From Schizosaccharomyces osmophilus (taxonomy: Eukaryota; Ascomycota; Schizosaccharomycetes; Schizosaccharomycetales; Schizosaccharomycetaceae), in NCBI RefSeq assembly GCF_027921745.1, contig NC_079238.1:2170001-2234000 (forward strand): a DNA stretch of 64,000 bases. The letters run 5' to 3'. A program made the position numbers and the translations under genes. The notes below the pieces were generated by a model. The model had not been told where the DNA came from. It was given only the letters and a program-made list of their open reading frames with translations, and made no database searches. How positions within the stretch are numbered: position 1 is the stretch's first letter; each line of letters starts with the position of its first letter. Below are positions 1 to 13,365 of this stretch, piece by piece.

Positions 1-61
1 GTAATTGGTGGGTACCTGGGGGGAAGAGGGTATTCTTTTGTATTTTCAGTAGTTCTACCGT

Positions 62-3000
62 TTAAGCGTTAACAAATATAATTCTGTCAAAAAAATTCAC
101 GTACAATTCTGGCTGCTGACTCATATTTAATCTCAGCCTACTTTGCAATAAATGTAAAGGTACAGACAATGAGTCCAATCCGAGTTCTTTCTCCAAACCT
201 AGTTCTCGTAATCCAAAGAAGTCATCGCCCGTATCATATGAAAATCCACCTGTAATAAATGAATCGCTATTCTGTCCAAAAATTGCATCTTCGTCATTCG
301 TAGTTGAAAGTGCTGGCCGTAGAAGCTCCACGAAATGTCTATGTAGCCTCTGATGAACTTCGTCTAGTTTAATCCCATAGCGTTTAATGTCATCAAAAAC
401 GTAAGAAACCAACGTCTCAGGACCGGAGACGCCTAGTTCTTGAAGGGTTTGACTGATTATTTCCTTAAGATTGTTAATACAGAGTTTGCATATCAACAAT
501 ATGGCAACTTACTTCTTTGGAATCCTTTTGCTTGTTCGAAATATAATTATCAATTAAGGTACCGGCATTTTTCATATAATCCGCTGCTACATCTGTCAAC
601 GCGTTCAAAGCCTCAGAATGGAATGCTAATCGGTTAGTAGCCAATACCGAAATATTTTACTTACAATCGAACCCAGCGTGGAAAAGAATTACTGAACAAA
701 GTTTCTTTATAATTCCATGTGCGACTGGTTGAAAATCGGAAACTCCTTCATAGTCTTGTGGAATATCTAATAAAATCGACTCTTCATTGGTGAAAGGAAT
801 ATTACTTCGATAATAATCAGAGTAAAACTATAATGTTAATAACTTTCTAGAAAAAAAATTCATACCGGCTGTGGGAGTTGCATCTGCTTGACTGTCTGTA
901 TTTTATTACAAAGCTTTCTTATCTGCTGCATTTTCGATATGTTTCTGTACATAGAAGAAGAAAGCCCTGGGGAATGTGAATTCATTTCCAAAAGTAGGTA
1001 ATTATTGCAGACTTCATCTTCGACTGGTCTAAAATTATTCCCGGCAAAATCATGGACGGGTATTCCTGAAGTTACATCGTATTCAAACAGATAGTTGTAA
1101 CTAGAATTTGTATTGGAGATATCCAATATATCACTTAAACTTTCAGAGGATGCAGAAAATTTTTCATAAGCTTTTTCTCTATTCATAAATGATGCCATGG
1201 CTTCGGGAGTCCTACAATACGAAGAGGAACTTTCTAAAGCATCCAAATTCCTTAACATATTCCTGTTGCGCAAAATAGATTCCACACGAGCAGATTTTGA
1301 ATCCTTCTTCCAAAATTCATGTGCAACGTCAGAATCAAATTTATCCTCAACAACTGTTTGTGCTTGAGTGGTATTTTCTTCTCCAGCGGAGAGCTTCTCC
1401 TCAGGGATTTCAGCAATATCAGAGGAAGGCTGCGGCTGTAAGCCTTCTTCCTTATTTTGTTGGTCATCTTCTTTTCGCCCTTGTTTTTCGCCCTCGTCAG
1501 GGCTGTTTGGGACGTCTGTGTGTACTTCTACAGATCGCTTGCTTTGTCCACCCCTTGATGATGTTTTTTTTGATGTAGTATGTTTAGATGTTTTTTCACT
1601 TGACTCTTCTAAACGGTCAGCGTAAGAAGTTTAATAGAACATACCTTCATCACTCTCAAGATCTGCTTCCATCAAAGTTTCATCGTAGTCTTTTCTAGAT
1701 TGAATAGAGATATCCGGAATGATATTAGCAAGCTCTTGCGACTTCTTCTTCATCATTAAAGCATGGATACGTAGTGGATGTTCCTACTCATATTAGAACC
1801 ATATCATGTAAAAATGACCATACCGGATGAGAGTTGTATGCTAAGCAATTAGACCAAATAAGCATTAAGTCATAAACAATATCTTTTTTACTGTTATACT
1901 GCAGCGCCTTTAATTTCCGAAGCATCGTTCCCAAATCCATAGGCTCTTTAATAACTGAAGATCCACGTTAATACTAAATATAACAACAAAAAATATGAAA
2001 TACCATTGTAATAGTCAGGTGCATCACGCTTGCTGACTTTGGTCAGAAAAGGCATGGAATGCTTAGTGTAGGAACGAAGGTCCATAATGACTTTTTCAGC
2101 TGCCTCATATAACTCTTCTTGACCTATTCTTTGCTCATTTGCCTAGAGCGTTAATACAAAGTCATTGTCGTATTCGTACCCATTTTGATCTGCTTTTTCG
2201 AACATCTGCCAATAGGTGCTTTATTTCAGAATCAGAAGCACCGACAACATTCCGGTTGCTTTCAATAAAGTTCAAAAGATTCTATTTTTTGAAAAGTTAG
2301 CGGTCCTTTTCCAATATAAACAATGAAACGAACCTTGAAATTTGCAGTTAAAGGTCCAAACTTGGAATGCAATTGCTAAATTCTAATTAGAAAACTGGAA
2401 AAACCTAGCGATAAGTTCATTGCATACAGAAAAATTTTCAGTCCACGAAGCACTGGAAGAACTTTGAGGAAATGAAGTTTTCGTAGGTGAAGAGGGTCCA
2501 CCATTGTTTATTTTCTCAACTTCTTCTTGATCTAGACAATCATCTTCCAGGGTATAATACACGTAATTATAGGCGATATTACTAAGGGCCTTGCTAGCTT
2601 CAATAGTGCTTGATCCTGAAACGTCTATTTTTCGGTGGTTAGCAAAACGAAAGGCAATTAGGTAGTTAATTACCCATATCATCGATATCAATGGACTCTA
2701 AGTCTACAAACGAAAGAGATGAAGCACCATTAAGTTCCTGTTTTTCGTCATTTTTTGGGTGATCATCATCGCTGTCTGGTTCGTCATAATCGTTCTCATG
2801 AATCTCTCGAGTAGAGCTCTTTTTCTTCAGTTCTTCTTCTTTTTCAATTCTATTTTCTTCAGTGAAGTGCTCGGTACTCTCACTTGCATGAGGCAGACTC
2901 CGTTCGTCTTCCTTAGTTACTTGAGTAGGAAGACTTTCAGCGTTTTCTGTAGCGTAGAATTCACCATGAATTTGAGCATCGTATAGCATACATCGACATC

Positions 3001-3256
3001 GAAAAAGGGTTGTCATATCTAAATCCTCATCTTCTTCACCGCTTCCTGAAATGTCTTTTGCGTCGCATAGTAAATCCCAGCTTTTCACGTTTATAAATCG
3101 ATTCCATAACCGTACATCATTAATGATATTTACATATTTACGTTTTTGTTCTGGAGTTAAATAAAGACTCCAATATTCGTTCTTCAGAAGCGCAATTGCT
3201 AACCTATGAAGATTTGGTTCGTCCAACGTCTTCGCGTCTTCAAAATTCCTGTCCAT
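62..3256 (-). CDS. spt7: SAGA complex subunit Spt7 (bromodomain protein), multi-exon
   Basis: Spt7 is a scaffold subunit of the SAGA histone acetyltransferase co-activator in the nucleus. The gene starts at the ATG at 3256 and ends at the TAA at 62-64, with several short introns, for example near 2620-2670, 2365-2395, 1760-1830 and 790-865. The first exon is acidic. A bromodomain is coded at about 1830-2080: it holds [15 protein letters not shown], then [12 protein letters not shown], then [11 protein letters not shown], which are the ZA-loop, PMDL and acetyl-lysine Asn (YN) signatures. The last exon (62-499) has a histone-fold-like segment (about 300-470) followed by a conserved tail, as in Spt7, which pairs with Taf10. 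Neighbours match S. pombe gene order (spt7, cct7, cdc20). Exact exon borders are uncertain; the identity is firm from the bromodomain plus synteny. Confidence 0.85.
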
Positions 3257-3807
3257 CCAATGCTAGTCTTAAGTTTTTTAACAAGACATTCAACACTATT
3301 ACTTATGCGTTAATGAGCTCGAAAATACCCTAAATCTCAAATCCCTAAACGTTATGGAGGTCGCGTTCTAATTACTTGGAATAGAGCACGGATGCTAAGG
3401 TAAGTACGAAGCCAGCTAAGGAGTGTTCATCAATAAATGTATATAGAATGGAAAAAAAGAAGAAACCCTTAAATAATAAAAATTGAAGTATATTTTAAAG
3501 ACGGATTTCATGAGTCTTTGTTGCGATGAATCGCTATAGAAATTACATCGCAGCGATCAATTTCCATTACTATGATGCACGATATAAAGAAGTTAGTACT
3601 ATAAAAAAGCGGATCCTAGTTCTCTAAATTACTTAAGAAAACCAATGAGAAATATGCGAGAAATACTTTTCATATGCAAAAAAAACATCAATTACTCCTT
3701 ACTAATCTTTAAACTGAATTTAATACATTAAAAAGAGGTGTATAAAAAGTAACCAATTTTTAGTTTTTTCCCGGCCTTCTCTTTTTAACAATCATCAACA
3801 TAGCACA
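3257..3807. other. intergenic between spt7 start and cct7 3' end
   Basis: About 550 bases of AT-rich DNA. It should hold the spt7 promoter and the cct7 terminator. No open frame of note and no recognisable RNA gene. A short possible stem (GCGATG at about 3520 with CATCGC at about 3547) is too weak to call. Confidence 0.5.
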
Positions 3808-5646
<1,839 letters not shown>

Positions 5647-6040
5647 TCTGTAAATTACTCAAATTCTAGTCGTTTGGTGCTTGGAAGAAAGGACGTGCAC
5701 GCATTAGTACTCTTTCAACCATAGTGGGAATTGTGAAAATCGCGTTACAACACGGTAAAGACATTGAAGAAAATATGAAAATTTGTCAGAATATTTGAAA
5801 ATCCATTTTTATTAAAAGTATATTTGTGTAAAAAAATGTATTTTTGGATACAGAGTGGTACAATCCTCATGCTTAATAAACCTTTAATATTTTATCCTCA
5901 CTAAGCATTATGCACATAAACATTCTAATGAAGTATACATCCTAATTTTAACAAGATTTAATAAAGCGACCTGCGCTTATTAATATTATTGATGCCGAAT
6001 CCTCAAAACCAAATTAAAAGTGTAACTGGTATAGCTGACA
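5647..6040. other. intergenic between cct7 start and cdc20 3' end
   Basis: About 390 AT-rich bases holding the cct7 promoter and the cdc20 terminator. Nothing else is recognisable. Confidence 0.5.
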
Positions 6041-9000
6041 TTATAACATGCCAGCTACCGATTCTGCAGTCGCTTTTAGAATCGAAAATTCATAAAAATC
6101 GGCCACTGCTTGATAAACCCTCAGCGTTTCACGGAATTTTTTGGGTGATATTCCTAACACCCATTCTCCACCGCATGTACAACGCGCCTTGAGGCCCCAT
6201 TCCTTTACACGTTTACATTTTGAACAGGTCAAATCTTGTACTTGGTACAAGACGAGCTGATGTTGAATATTGTCAATTAGGGTTTCTTCAAATACCCATC
6301 GATCAAAAGGTGAATTACATCCTTGACATGTCCACCCTGTTGGAAAACTCAAATTTCCAGACTCATTACGCTCCGGCCATAATTGCTCATGAAGACAAAG
6401 ATCGAAATCATGACCCATACCACACTGTCGACAGGAAATCTGTTCTAACCTGAGCTTTTGACTCGGATACTCAAAGAGTGCAATGGTAGAAAATTCACGT
6501 ACTTGCAGTACAGATAACAGAACTTTCTTTAATAATTGATTTTCTAGGCTTAAGTTTTCAGCCAAGCCATAGACAGCACACAGCATTTTAATAAATTCTA
6601 ACGGGACATTTGAAAACTTTTTGAAGGAACCTGGAAGTTTCGGAAACTGAGAGCTTTCCATAATTTCGTCATGTAGCCCCAACTCTTGGAATCTTCTTTG
6701 TAATGCGATAATTTGCCTTTTTAATGGAGGCATCATCTTTTCACTAAGAATACCTGCACCCAAACTTTGTAGTTCGGCTTCAGCTTCAGAAACATTTTCG
6801 CGGACTCGCATATTAGCGCTCTTTCCGTTTTGCTTCAAATACTTTTGTTTATATACTTCCTCAATAAACTCAACTACCCAATTTTGAAACTCGGGTTGGA
6901 CAATAGGAGGTAGATGACTCTTGATATGCCATGATACAACAGTTTCTGGGTCCTGTAAGGGACTAATCGCCAAGGTTTCTGGTAAAATCATCTTTCCACC
7001 ATAATTTACTGGATCCATCCATAACAAATAATCCCAATATTCTTGGATATTTAAATCCAGAAAGTGAAACAAGGGAAGAGTTTTAAGCGACTTTAGAATA
7101 TATTTCGTGTAAGATATAGCATTTTGAACAGTGGTCTTGGACGTTCCTATGATGATTCGATTAGTTGTGGCGTATACGATTTGTGCTCCAAGTCTTTTTA
7201 TTTCGGCAAGCAGTTGTAAAAATGTCTTTTTCATGACAACTTGTATATGGCTAACCAACAGTGGGCTATATAAATATGACTTTGAAGAGTTTATCCATCT
7301 TGCCAAATGTTGAATCATTAAGTCAGCTAGTGTGTTTCCACTTGCGGCTTCCTGCCACCAACCTTTTATGAGTTCTTTTAGTACAGGAAGGGAATGAGCT
7401 AAGCCCACTGAATCATACATTCCCAATCGAGCTTCCAAATCATCTGTTACGTTCGCGGTAAAGCCATCATTCAAGGCAGCCAAATCGTTCGCACCTTCTA
7501 TCTCATTAATCAAGGCCGAGTTGAGGACACTGCAAACAGCTAAATTTGAGAAAGATACATCTACACAGGCATTGGGATAGGCATCCGATCGATTAACCTC
7601 AAGCGAATCATTTGGACTGGCGACATGTAATACATCATCCTTCTCTAAACCACCCAAATCTGGCATCGGACCCTTATTCCACCATAATATTATATTTTGT
7701 TCCTTGAGTTTCCTTGCATATAGTAAATCAATGACATACTGAAGCTCGTCACTTTCGAAATTACAAAGTGGAATATCTCCGTATCTAGAAAGTTGTATAC
7801 GATGATTTATCCAAGCACCCACAGCTAGGAAATGTTGAATCATTTTCTTGGAAACGTATTGCTTCCAGGAAAGAGACTGGATCATTGTTTCACGGCGAGT
7901 GAGTATTGTGTAAGGCAATTCTTCTAACTGCTTAAGATTTGCTTCAAGCTTTTCGGGAGAGGTGGTTTCAATGACTAGCAAACTGTTTTTGGTTTTCGCG
8001 GAAAGGTACTGCAGTAATCTTTCGTCAATTAACTTATATGCTTTCTTTTCGTTTTTGCTATATGAAACCGAAAAAGTGATATCTTCAGGATACTCTATAG
8101 CCGAGACTTTTAGTACATCAGTATATTTATGCCGCAATTCATGATAAAGATCTTCTATTTGAGGAAAGGAGGTATCCTCACCCGAAAGACTGTCATAAAC
8201 GACAACTTCAGCTTTGGCTAAATGAGGGAGAAATAGACATAATACAAATCGTTGGTTCCATGAACAATGAAACGCGTATATGTAATTCATTTCAACACCC
8301 TCAAGGTATTTGACATCACTTTCGTAAGGGTGCACAAACATTTCAGGTTCGAACCCTGTTTCGAATGCTTTTCCTAAGGCTCCGGAAAGTGCATTGTTGA
8401 ATCTTCTGTGGCATCCAATGTGCAAAATCCCACGCTCAATAGGCTTTATCTTCGTCTCGTATATACCTTCTACTGATGGATGAGCAAATATCATCGATAT
8501 AGCATTCTTCTCATTCAAGTAAGTCTTCTCAGGTATTTCCAAACTGAATAGCTTATCAGAAACATTGCCATGCGGAAGGATGGCATTGCTTTTTTCAATC
8601 TTACAGTCTTCAATCTCAACATTCGGCAAATTATTGTCTTTGAAGCAAATAAATAATTTTCTCTGAAGGTTAAAACGAACTGAAGTCAGCCTATTATTTA
8701 TAATCACCCACGCATGCAAAACACCAGGACTGTCAGTGTTCCTTATTTGTACAATATGCCATAAGTTCTGATACATGCTTTCAGCCGATGATTTAAATAC
8801 GTTCGTAAATTGTCTAGATTGAAATCCAACAAGATGGCGTCTTCGAGTACGTACTTGTTTTTGGTAATTCCATTTTTTCTTTAGGTACTTTAACCATGTA
8901 CTGTACCCTTCAGCAATTGATACGGGTTTTTCGCTAAAGGAGACTTGGGTATCATTACCAGATGGTTGAGCGGATTTTCTTTTAGATACTCGAGCGATAG

Positions 9001-12000
9001 TTGGAGTTCGATTTGTACCTTGCGATCCAAAATCTTCAATATCGTTAAGCTGAGTTGTAGGAGGTACAGGAGCAGCGCTAAATATTGAATCAATTTTCTT
9101 CTGCTTATAACCCGAATTCAATGAAGCAAGCCGTTTATGCAACCAGTCAGGCAATGGGATTCGAGGTACGGGATTAGCGATCCTTTGTAAAGCTGCAGGA
9201 ATACTAATTAACTTTTGGACTACTGAACCTAGGCGTTCAATATAATAGTTCCAATCTAAGACATCTCGAATATCAATATTGTATAGATTATTGTTCTTCA
9301 ACCATAGCTGCAAAAAATGCCTTTTGACGGATTCTTCAGCTGAAAAAATAGCTATAGGAATGGCCCGCTCTGCAACAGGGCTTCCTTTGGGACTTGAAGA
9401 GATAATAAACTTACAAGCAAGACCCTTGTCTTTTACCATCTGATCACCCAAAAAATCAGCCAAACGTTTAGCGGTAGTAATGGATGTCGATTTTTGTGAT
9501 CCATATTCTGCAAGTGACTTCGACATACTTCGATTTTCAGAAATCAGTTCAAAAAGTTCGTCATCAGTTACGTCTTTTCCTTTTGTGAAAAGAACTTCGA
9601 GCCATGTATCCGCAACCGATGCAACTTCTTTGTAACACTCCTCAAGAGTTTCTCCCTTCAAGAAAATCTTGAAGATTTGCGATTGAAAGTCCTTGACAAG
9701 CTTTAATTCACCTCTTCGCTTAACTTCAAAACCTTTTAGTTCGGCCAAACTGCCATCAAAATTGAAAACAGCGTAACGCTTCTTTAAAGTTTTACCTTCT
9801 TCTTTAGAAGCTGGTAAAATCATTGCCCGATAAGGCCCGTCGACTTCAAAAAAAATACTATTTTCACTCGTGGTTTCGTATTCTAAAGTGTCCGGATTTT
9901 TAAGCAATGAGTATTGATGATTGGTAAATTTCTCATGAACTAAGTGATTCAACATAACACACGGATAAGAGATAAACACTTTTCCGCCGGACTTCCTCTT
10001 AAACTCAAAATTCTCCGGAAACGATTCTGGTAAAATGCACCAAATTCCATCGGTATCTAATTCGAGGGGACGTCCTGCTCGTTCAACAATTTGGCGTGCC
10101 ATTTGAATAATAGTAGCGCCTGTCAAACAAGTAATACCCGCCATCTCAATTGAGTACCAACGAGATCCCTTTCTCATTACATAACCGTAGAAAGAATTTA
10201 AGATGACTTTGTGGGCAAGTTGAAGCGAGTCATACAAAATTACCATTTTCTTGGCTTCCTCCAATTCAGCAAGACTACCAGAACTTGATCTGGACGAAAG
10301 GATTTTGTTCCACTTTTTCTGTAAGCCTTTGAAATCATATCGACGATCTCTGAACGCTTTTACAGTATCGATATAAAACGAATTTTCCTTTTGGCAAATG
10401 ATTGTTTCGCGTTCAATGACTTTATTATCATAAAGTCGATGGTAAACTTTTCGACTATAGTCAGCTAGACGCTTCTGTATTTTTTCGGCTCGTTCTGTGG
10501 GTGAAAGTTCGTCAAATGATCTGGAAGGACCAAAAGATGTCAAACTTGGGAATCTTTCGGTCTGCATGGCCGAAAGAATCATCTGATATTCATCTTTTTT
10601 AGGAGGGTGAAACTCACCTCTCCATGCCCACACCATTCGTCGATCACAAGTTTTATCCGGTACATTGAAATCACATGTAGCACAAAAGGATTCATCCTTT
10701 ACAGAATCAGGTTGTAAACGATTCGTAATCATGATATTAGGGTACATCGAAGCAACATCCAGATGATAAATTTTAGGCTTTTCTGATCGCTTAGGTTTAT
10801 CTCGTAAGTCGGATAACTTCGACATAATTTGAGATTTTACCTCCTCGTAGTCTTCTATATCGTCCATATCAATCTTGTTTTCTGTTACAATTGAGAACTG
10901 TAATGCTTTATCTAGCTGAGAAACCAGATCTTGATAGACAGCAGGATCCATATCAAACGGAGTAGGAATATCACTACGAAAGACACCACATTCTAAACTT
11001 TCAACATGACCACCAACATATGTTTCACTAGTAAGCATATGTCCGTCAAAAAATTTTTGAGGTGCCTCCACGTGTTTGTTGGGTAAAATAATATTGTTTG
11101 TAGATGCCTCTACGGTGAGCAATGTCTCACAAAGGGTACCAGTTCCCTTTCGCAAAACCTCGTCAGGGTTTAGAGGAATAATATTACAGAGGGAAAAAAT
11201 GAAAGGATGAACATACTTCATATAGAGATAATAAGTAGCGACAGCATCTGAAACTGAGTATTGTGCCAACGTCTGAGCTTTCTCACTAGCATAAATAGTC
11301 ATCAATTCAGGATCTAATTCCATAGGATTATAACCTAACTTGGCTACAGTAACTGCCTTTAAGCCTTGACTTCCCTGTGGTAAATAACTATCCCTTTTTA
11401 CCCAACGAAAAGCGTCCATGTGGGTACAATAGGATGATTTATATTCGTCCTCTGCGTCTCTGCTAAAACCGATTTCTTCTGCTAAATTCAAGCCATGAAA
11501 GGTAGTTCGAGCATCAACGAAAGGCCAATCGAAAAAATCACCGTTATAGGTGACTATAATGGTGGGCCTGGCGGATCTTATATGTTTAAAAAATCGATGT
11601 AACAAGCTTAATTCGTCTTGCTCGTTGAATATGATAAAAGGTCCTTCAAAGTCGGGCTTAGGAGTATAGTGGAAATCTTCTATATCTTCGCCAACAATTT
11701 CGCGATTCGTAATTAAGAAACCCTGACCGTCTACCATATAAGAAATCATCATAATTTTGTCGAATGAACTATCTGGGAATTTCAAAGGCAATTTAGTAGT
11801 TTCAATGTCAAACGCCATAATGGTTGGTTCTGCACGCTCAATACGAGTGGGAAGAGGGGCAACTTGTGGCTCTCCTTCATGAAAAGACACAGTATACCAC
11901 ATACCCACACGAATCTCAAGATCAATCAGAGTTCTAGCATGATATGGCACATCAAATTCGCGGAGATCCATAATATGGTCCATAGGATCATCATAGGCAT

Positions 12001-12628
12001 TGTCTAGAACCAAATCTTTGGAATCATTAAGAGGTGCATAGGTATTAAAAGCTTCTTCCTTGGCATTATTTGACTTTACCGCAGACATAAGGGTGCGCCG
12101 AACTGACTGAAGATCTGTTAAATTGTCAAACGTTAATTTCATGTACAGTTTTTTGTAACCAACTATGTGGTTTTTCAAATTCAAATCATCCTTGTATTCT
12201 CGTGAGATAGATTTTACAAGCCCAGCAAAATTTTTTTTCATGTACTCTTCTACATTTGTTACTTTCCCTTCTCGAGCTGCAATGTAGAAGTATGGAGCAT
12301 GAGGAATGGTAATACGGAATGTTTCACCGTCGTCCTCAATGAAGTAAAAGTCGACAGCGCTCAGTGTCGAGTTGAGCTTTTGGCTTTCAATAACGGTTGG
12401 ATGAACGTTCACTAACCAAGCTTCACGAGGTGGTCCACCTTCATAGGAGTTGAATCCCATGATTCGATCAATTTCATTTTTGCGATTGACATAGAACATG
12501 GGATCGCTTAGTCCATTTTCATCCGCCGATCTTTTTGCCTGACCCTCAAAGGCATTTGGGTTTTTATAAATATTTCGAAAAGACCTGGGAGGGAGATTGG
12601 AACGCTTACCAGAGAATTTGGGAGGCAT
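6041..12628 (-). CDS. cdc20: DNA polymerase epsilon catalytic subunit (Pol2/Cdc20)
   Basis: Leading-strand replicative DNA polymerase, also needed for replication initiation through its C-terminal half. It is a single uninterrupted reading frame of 2195 residues, close to the family length of about 2200. The N-terminal half carries the 3'-5' exonuclease (Exo I FDIETT near residue 275) and the B-family polymerase domain: HLDVASMYPNIM (motif A), CATCDF plus later Cys (Fe-S cluster region), ILNSFYGYVMRKGSRW (motif B) and LELDTDGIW (motif C). The C-terminal half is the inactivated second polymerase module. It ends in cysteine clusters CRQCGMGHDFDLC, CQGC and CSKC...CTCGGEW that bind zinc and Dpb2. 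The ATG at 12628 begins MPPKFSGKRSN. The S. pombe name cdc20 is not the APC activator of other species. Confidence 0.98.
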   Translation of the reverse strand: MPPKFSGKRSNLPPRSFRNIYKNPNAFEGQAKRSADENGLSDPMFYVNRKNEIDRIMGFNSYEGGPPREAWLVNVHPTVIESQKLNSTLSAVDFYFIEDDGETFRITIPHAPYFYIAAREGKVTNVEEYMKKNFAGLVKSISREYKDDLNLKNHIVGYKKLYMKLTFDNLTDLQSVRRTLMSAVKSNNAKEEAFNTYAPLNDSKDLVLDNAYDDPMDHIMDLREFDVPYHARTLIDLEIRVGMWYTVSFHEGEPQVAPLPTRIERAEPTIMAFDIETTKLPLKFPDSSFDKIMMISYMVDGQGFLITNREIVGEDIEDFHYTPKPDFEGPFIIFNEQDELSLLHRFFKHIRSARPTIIVTYNGDFFDWPFVDARTTFHGLNLAEEIGFSRDAEDEYKSSYCTHMDAFRWVKRDSYLPQGSQGLKAVTVAKLGYNPMELDPELMTIYASEKAQTLAQYSVSDAVATYYLYMKYVHPFIFSLCNIIPLNPDEVLRKGTGTLCETLLTVEASTNNIILPNKHVEAPQKFFDGHMLTSETYVGGHVESLECGVFRSDIPTPFDMDPAVYQDLVSQLDKALQFSIVTENKIDMDDIEDYEEVKSQIMSKLSDLRDKPKRSEKPKIYHLDVASMYPNIMITNRLQPDSVKDESFCATCDFNVPDKTCDRRMVWAWRGEFHPPKKDEYQMILSAMQTERFPSLTSFGPSRSFDELSPTERAEKIQKRLADYSRKVYHRLYDNKVIERETIICQKENSFYIDTVKAFRDRRYDFKGLQKKWNKILSSRSSSGSLAELEEAKKMVILYDSLQLAHKVILNSFYGYVMRKGSRWYSIEMAGITCLTGATIIQMARQIVERAGRPLELDTDGIWCILPESFPENFEFKRKSGGKVFISYPCVMLNHLVHEKFTNHQYSLLKNPDTLEYETTSENSIFFEVDGPYRAMILPASKEEGKTLKKRYAVFNFDGSLAELKGFEVKRRGELKLVKDFQSQIFKIFLKGETLEECYKEVASVADTWLEVLFTKGKDVTDDELFELISENRSMSKSLAEYGSQKSTSITTAKRLADFLGDQMVKDKGLACKFIISSSPKGSPVAERAIPIAIFSAEESVKRHFLQLWLKNNNLYNIDIRDVLDWNYYIERLGSVVQKLISIPAALQRIANPVPRIPLPDWLHKRLASLNSGYKQKKIDSIFSAAPVPPTTQLNDIEDFGSQGTNRTPTIARVSKRKSAQPSGNDTQVSFSEKPVSIAEGYSTWLKYLKKKWNYQKQVRTRRRHLVGFQSRQFTNVFKSSAESMYQNLWHIVQIRNTDSPGVLHAWVIINNRLTSVRFNLQRKLFICFKDNNLPNVEIEDCKIEKSNAILPHGNVSDKLFSLEIPEKTYLNEKNAISMIFAHPSVEGIYETKIKPIERGILHIGCHRRFNNALSGALGKAFETGFEPEMFVHPYESDVKYLEGVEMNYIYAFHCSWNQRFVLCLFLPHLAKAEVVVYDSLSGEDTSFPQIEDLYHELRHKYTDVLKVSAIEYPEDITFSVSYSKNEKKAYKLIDERLLQYLSAKTKNSLLVIETTSPEKLEANLKQLEELPYTILTRRETMIQSLSWKQYVSKKMIQHFLAVGAWINHRIQLSRYGDIPLCNFESDELQYVIDLLYARKLKEQNIILWWNKGPMPDLGGLEKDDVLHVASPNDSLEVNRSDAYPNACVDVSFSNLAVCSVLNSALINEIEGANDLAALNDGFTANVTDDLEARLGMYDSVGLAHSLPVLKELIKGWWQEAASGNTLADLMIQHLARWINSSKSYLYSPLLVSHIQVVMKKTFLQLLAEIKRLGAQIVYATTNRIIIGTSKTTVQNAISYTKYILKSLKTLPLFHFLDLNIQEYWDYLLWMDPVNYGGKMILPETLAISPLQDPETVVSWHIKSHLPPIVQPEFQNWVVEFIEEVYKQKYLKQNGKSANMRVRENVSEAEAELQSLGAGILSEKMMPPLKRQIIALQRRFQELGLHDEIMESSQFPKLPGSFKKFSNVPLEFIKMLCAVYGLAENLSLENQLLKKVLLSVLQVREFSTIALFEYPSQKLRLEQISCRQCGMGHDFDLCLHEQLWPERNESGNLSFPTGWTCQGCNSPFDRWVFEETLIDNIQHQLVLYQVQDLTCSKCKRVKEWGLKARCTCGGEWVLGISPKKFRETLRVYQAVADFYEFSILKATAESVAGML

Positions 12629-13365
12629 TAGAAATAAATAATTATTAATAAAAACAAAAGAAGAAAATGAAAATGAATGAAACGCAGCTTAAAAAAAAAA
12701 GAATGTTGGGAATATATCAAAAATGATAAGAAAGATGGAACGACCGTGAAAGAGAGTACTGTGAATTTGATAAGTATGGATAGGAATCGCCTTAGTTTAT
12801 ACAAAAATGCATTTGAGGTTTGCCAAGATGCCAAGTTTTGGGATGGTTGTTATGGTAATGAAGAAAAAGGTAGCATAGTGAGTGTGAAGACTAAGAAATG
12901 AAGAGCGCGTTCGCGTCGCGCTCCCTCAGAAAATAAACAGACTGAATATTCGTTTTTTTTTTTTGGTTTCGTTTCAATCTCATTTTTGTATTCCTAAAAA
13001 AAAATTCAATTGTGAGTCTCTATCATTTGGATGTTTAAGGTCGTGGAACTGCCTTGAACGACATAAATCAATACGCGTTTATGTCAAGCTTAGGTCGGTT
13101 GACTGAGGAAACATTGTTTGATCTTGCCTTGGAACAATTGGTAAAATACTTGTCGTTGAAAGGTTTCTTAGCATGGACAAGGAACTGTCAAATTCTTTGC
13201 CATTGATTTAGTTTTGGTTGAATCATTATTTTATTACAAAAGGTTTCAAAAACTTGTTAAAGCAGAGGATCTTTTTTTAATTCAATCTATATCGAAACTT
13301 GTGTTGTAAAGAACACCCTTGGCTATAGCTCGTGGCTTCCACCGGCCACTACAACAGTTTCCACC
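12629..13365. other. divergent promoter region between cdc20 and cox20
   Basis: About 740 bases. It contains MluI-box-like elements (listed separately), a GC-rich perfect hairpin at 12903-12923 (7-bp arms GAGCGCG/CGCGCTC, 7-base loop) and a run of nine or more T at about 12953. An open frame across 12677-12901 has no ATG of quality and no recognisable protein character, so it is not called. Confidence 0.5.
12906..13078. promoter_or_regulatory. candidate MluI cell-cycle box (MCB) cluster upstream of DNA polymerase epsilon
   Basis: A full ACGCGT lies at 13073-13078 and two overlapping-range ACGCG cores (minus strand) lie at 12906-12910 and 12912-12916. They are about 280-450 bases upstream of the cdc20 ATG. 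In fission yeast ACGCGT is the binding element of the G1/S factor MBF. That these sites act on this gene is inference; they could equally face cox20. Confidence 0.4.

Noticed and set aside
12677-12901. 74-codon plus-strand open frame in the cdc20/cox20 interval
   Set aside because: No recognisable domain and random-looking composition; the interval reads better as a promoter.
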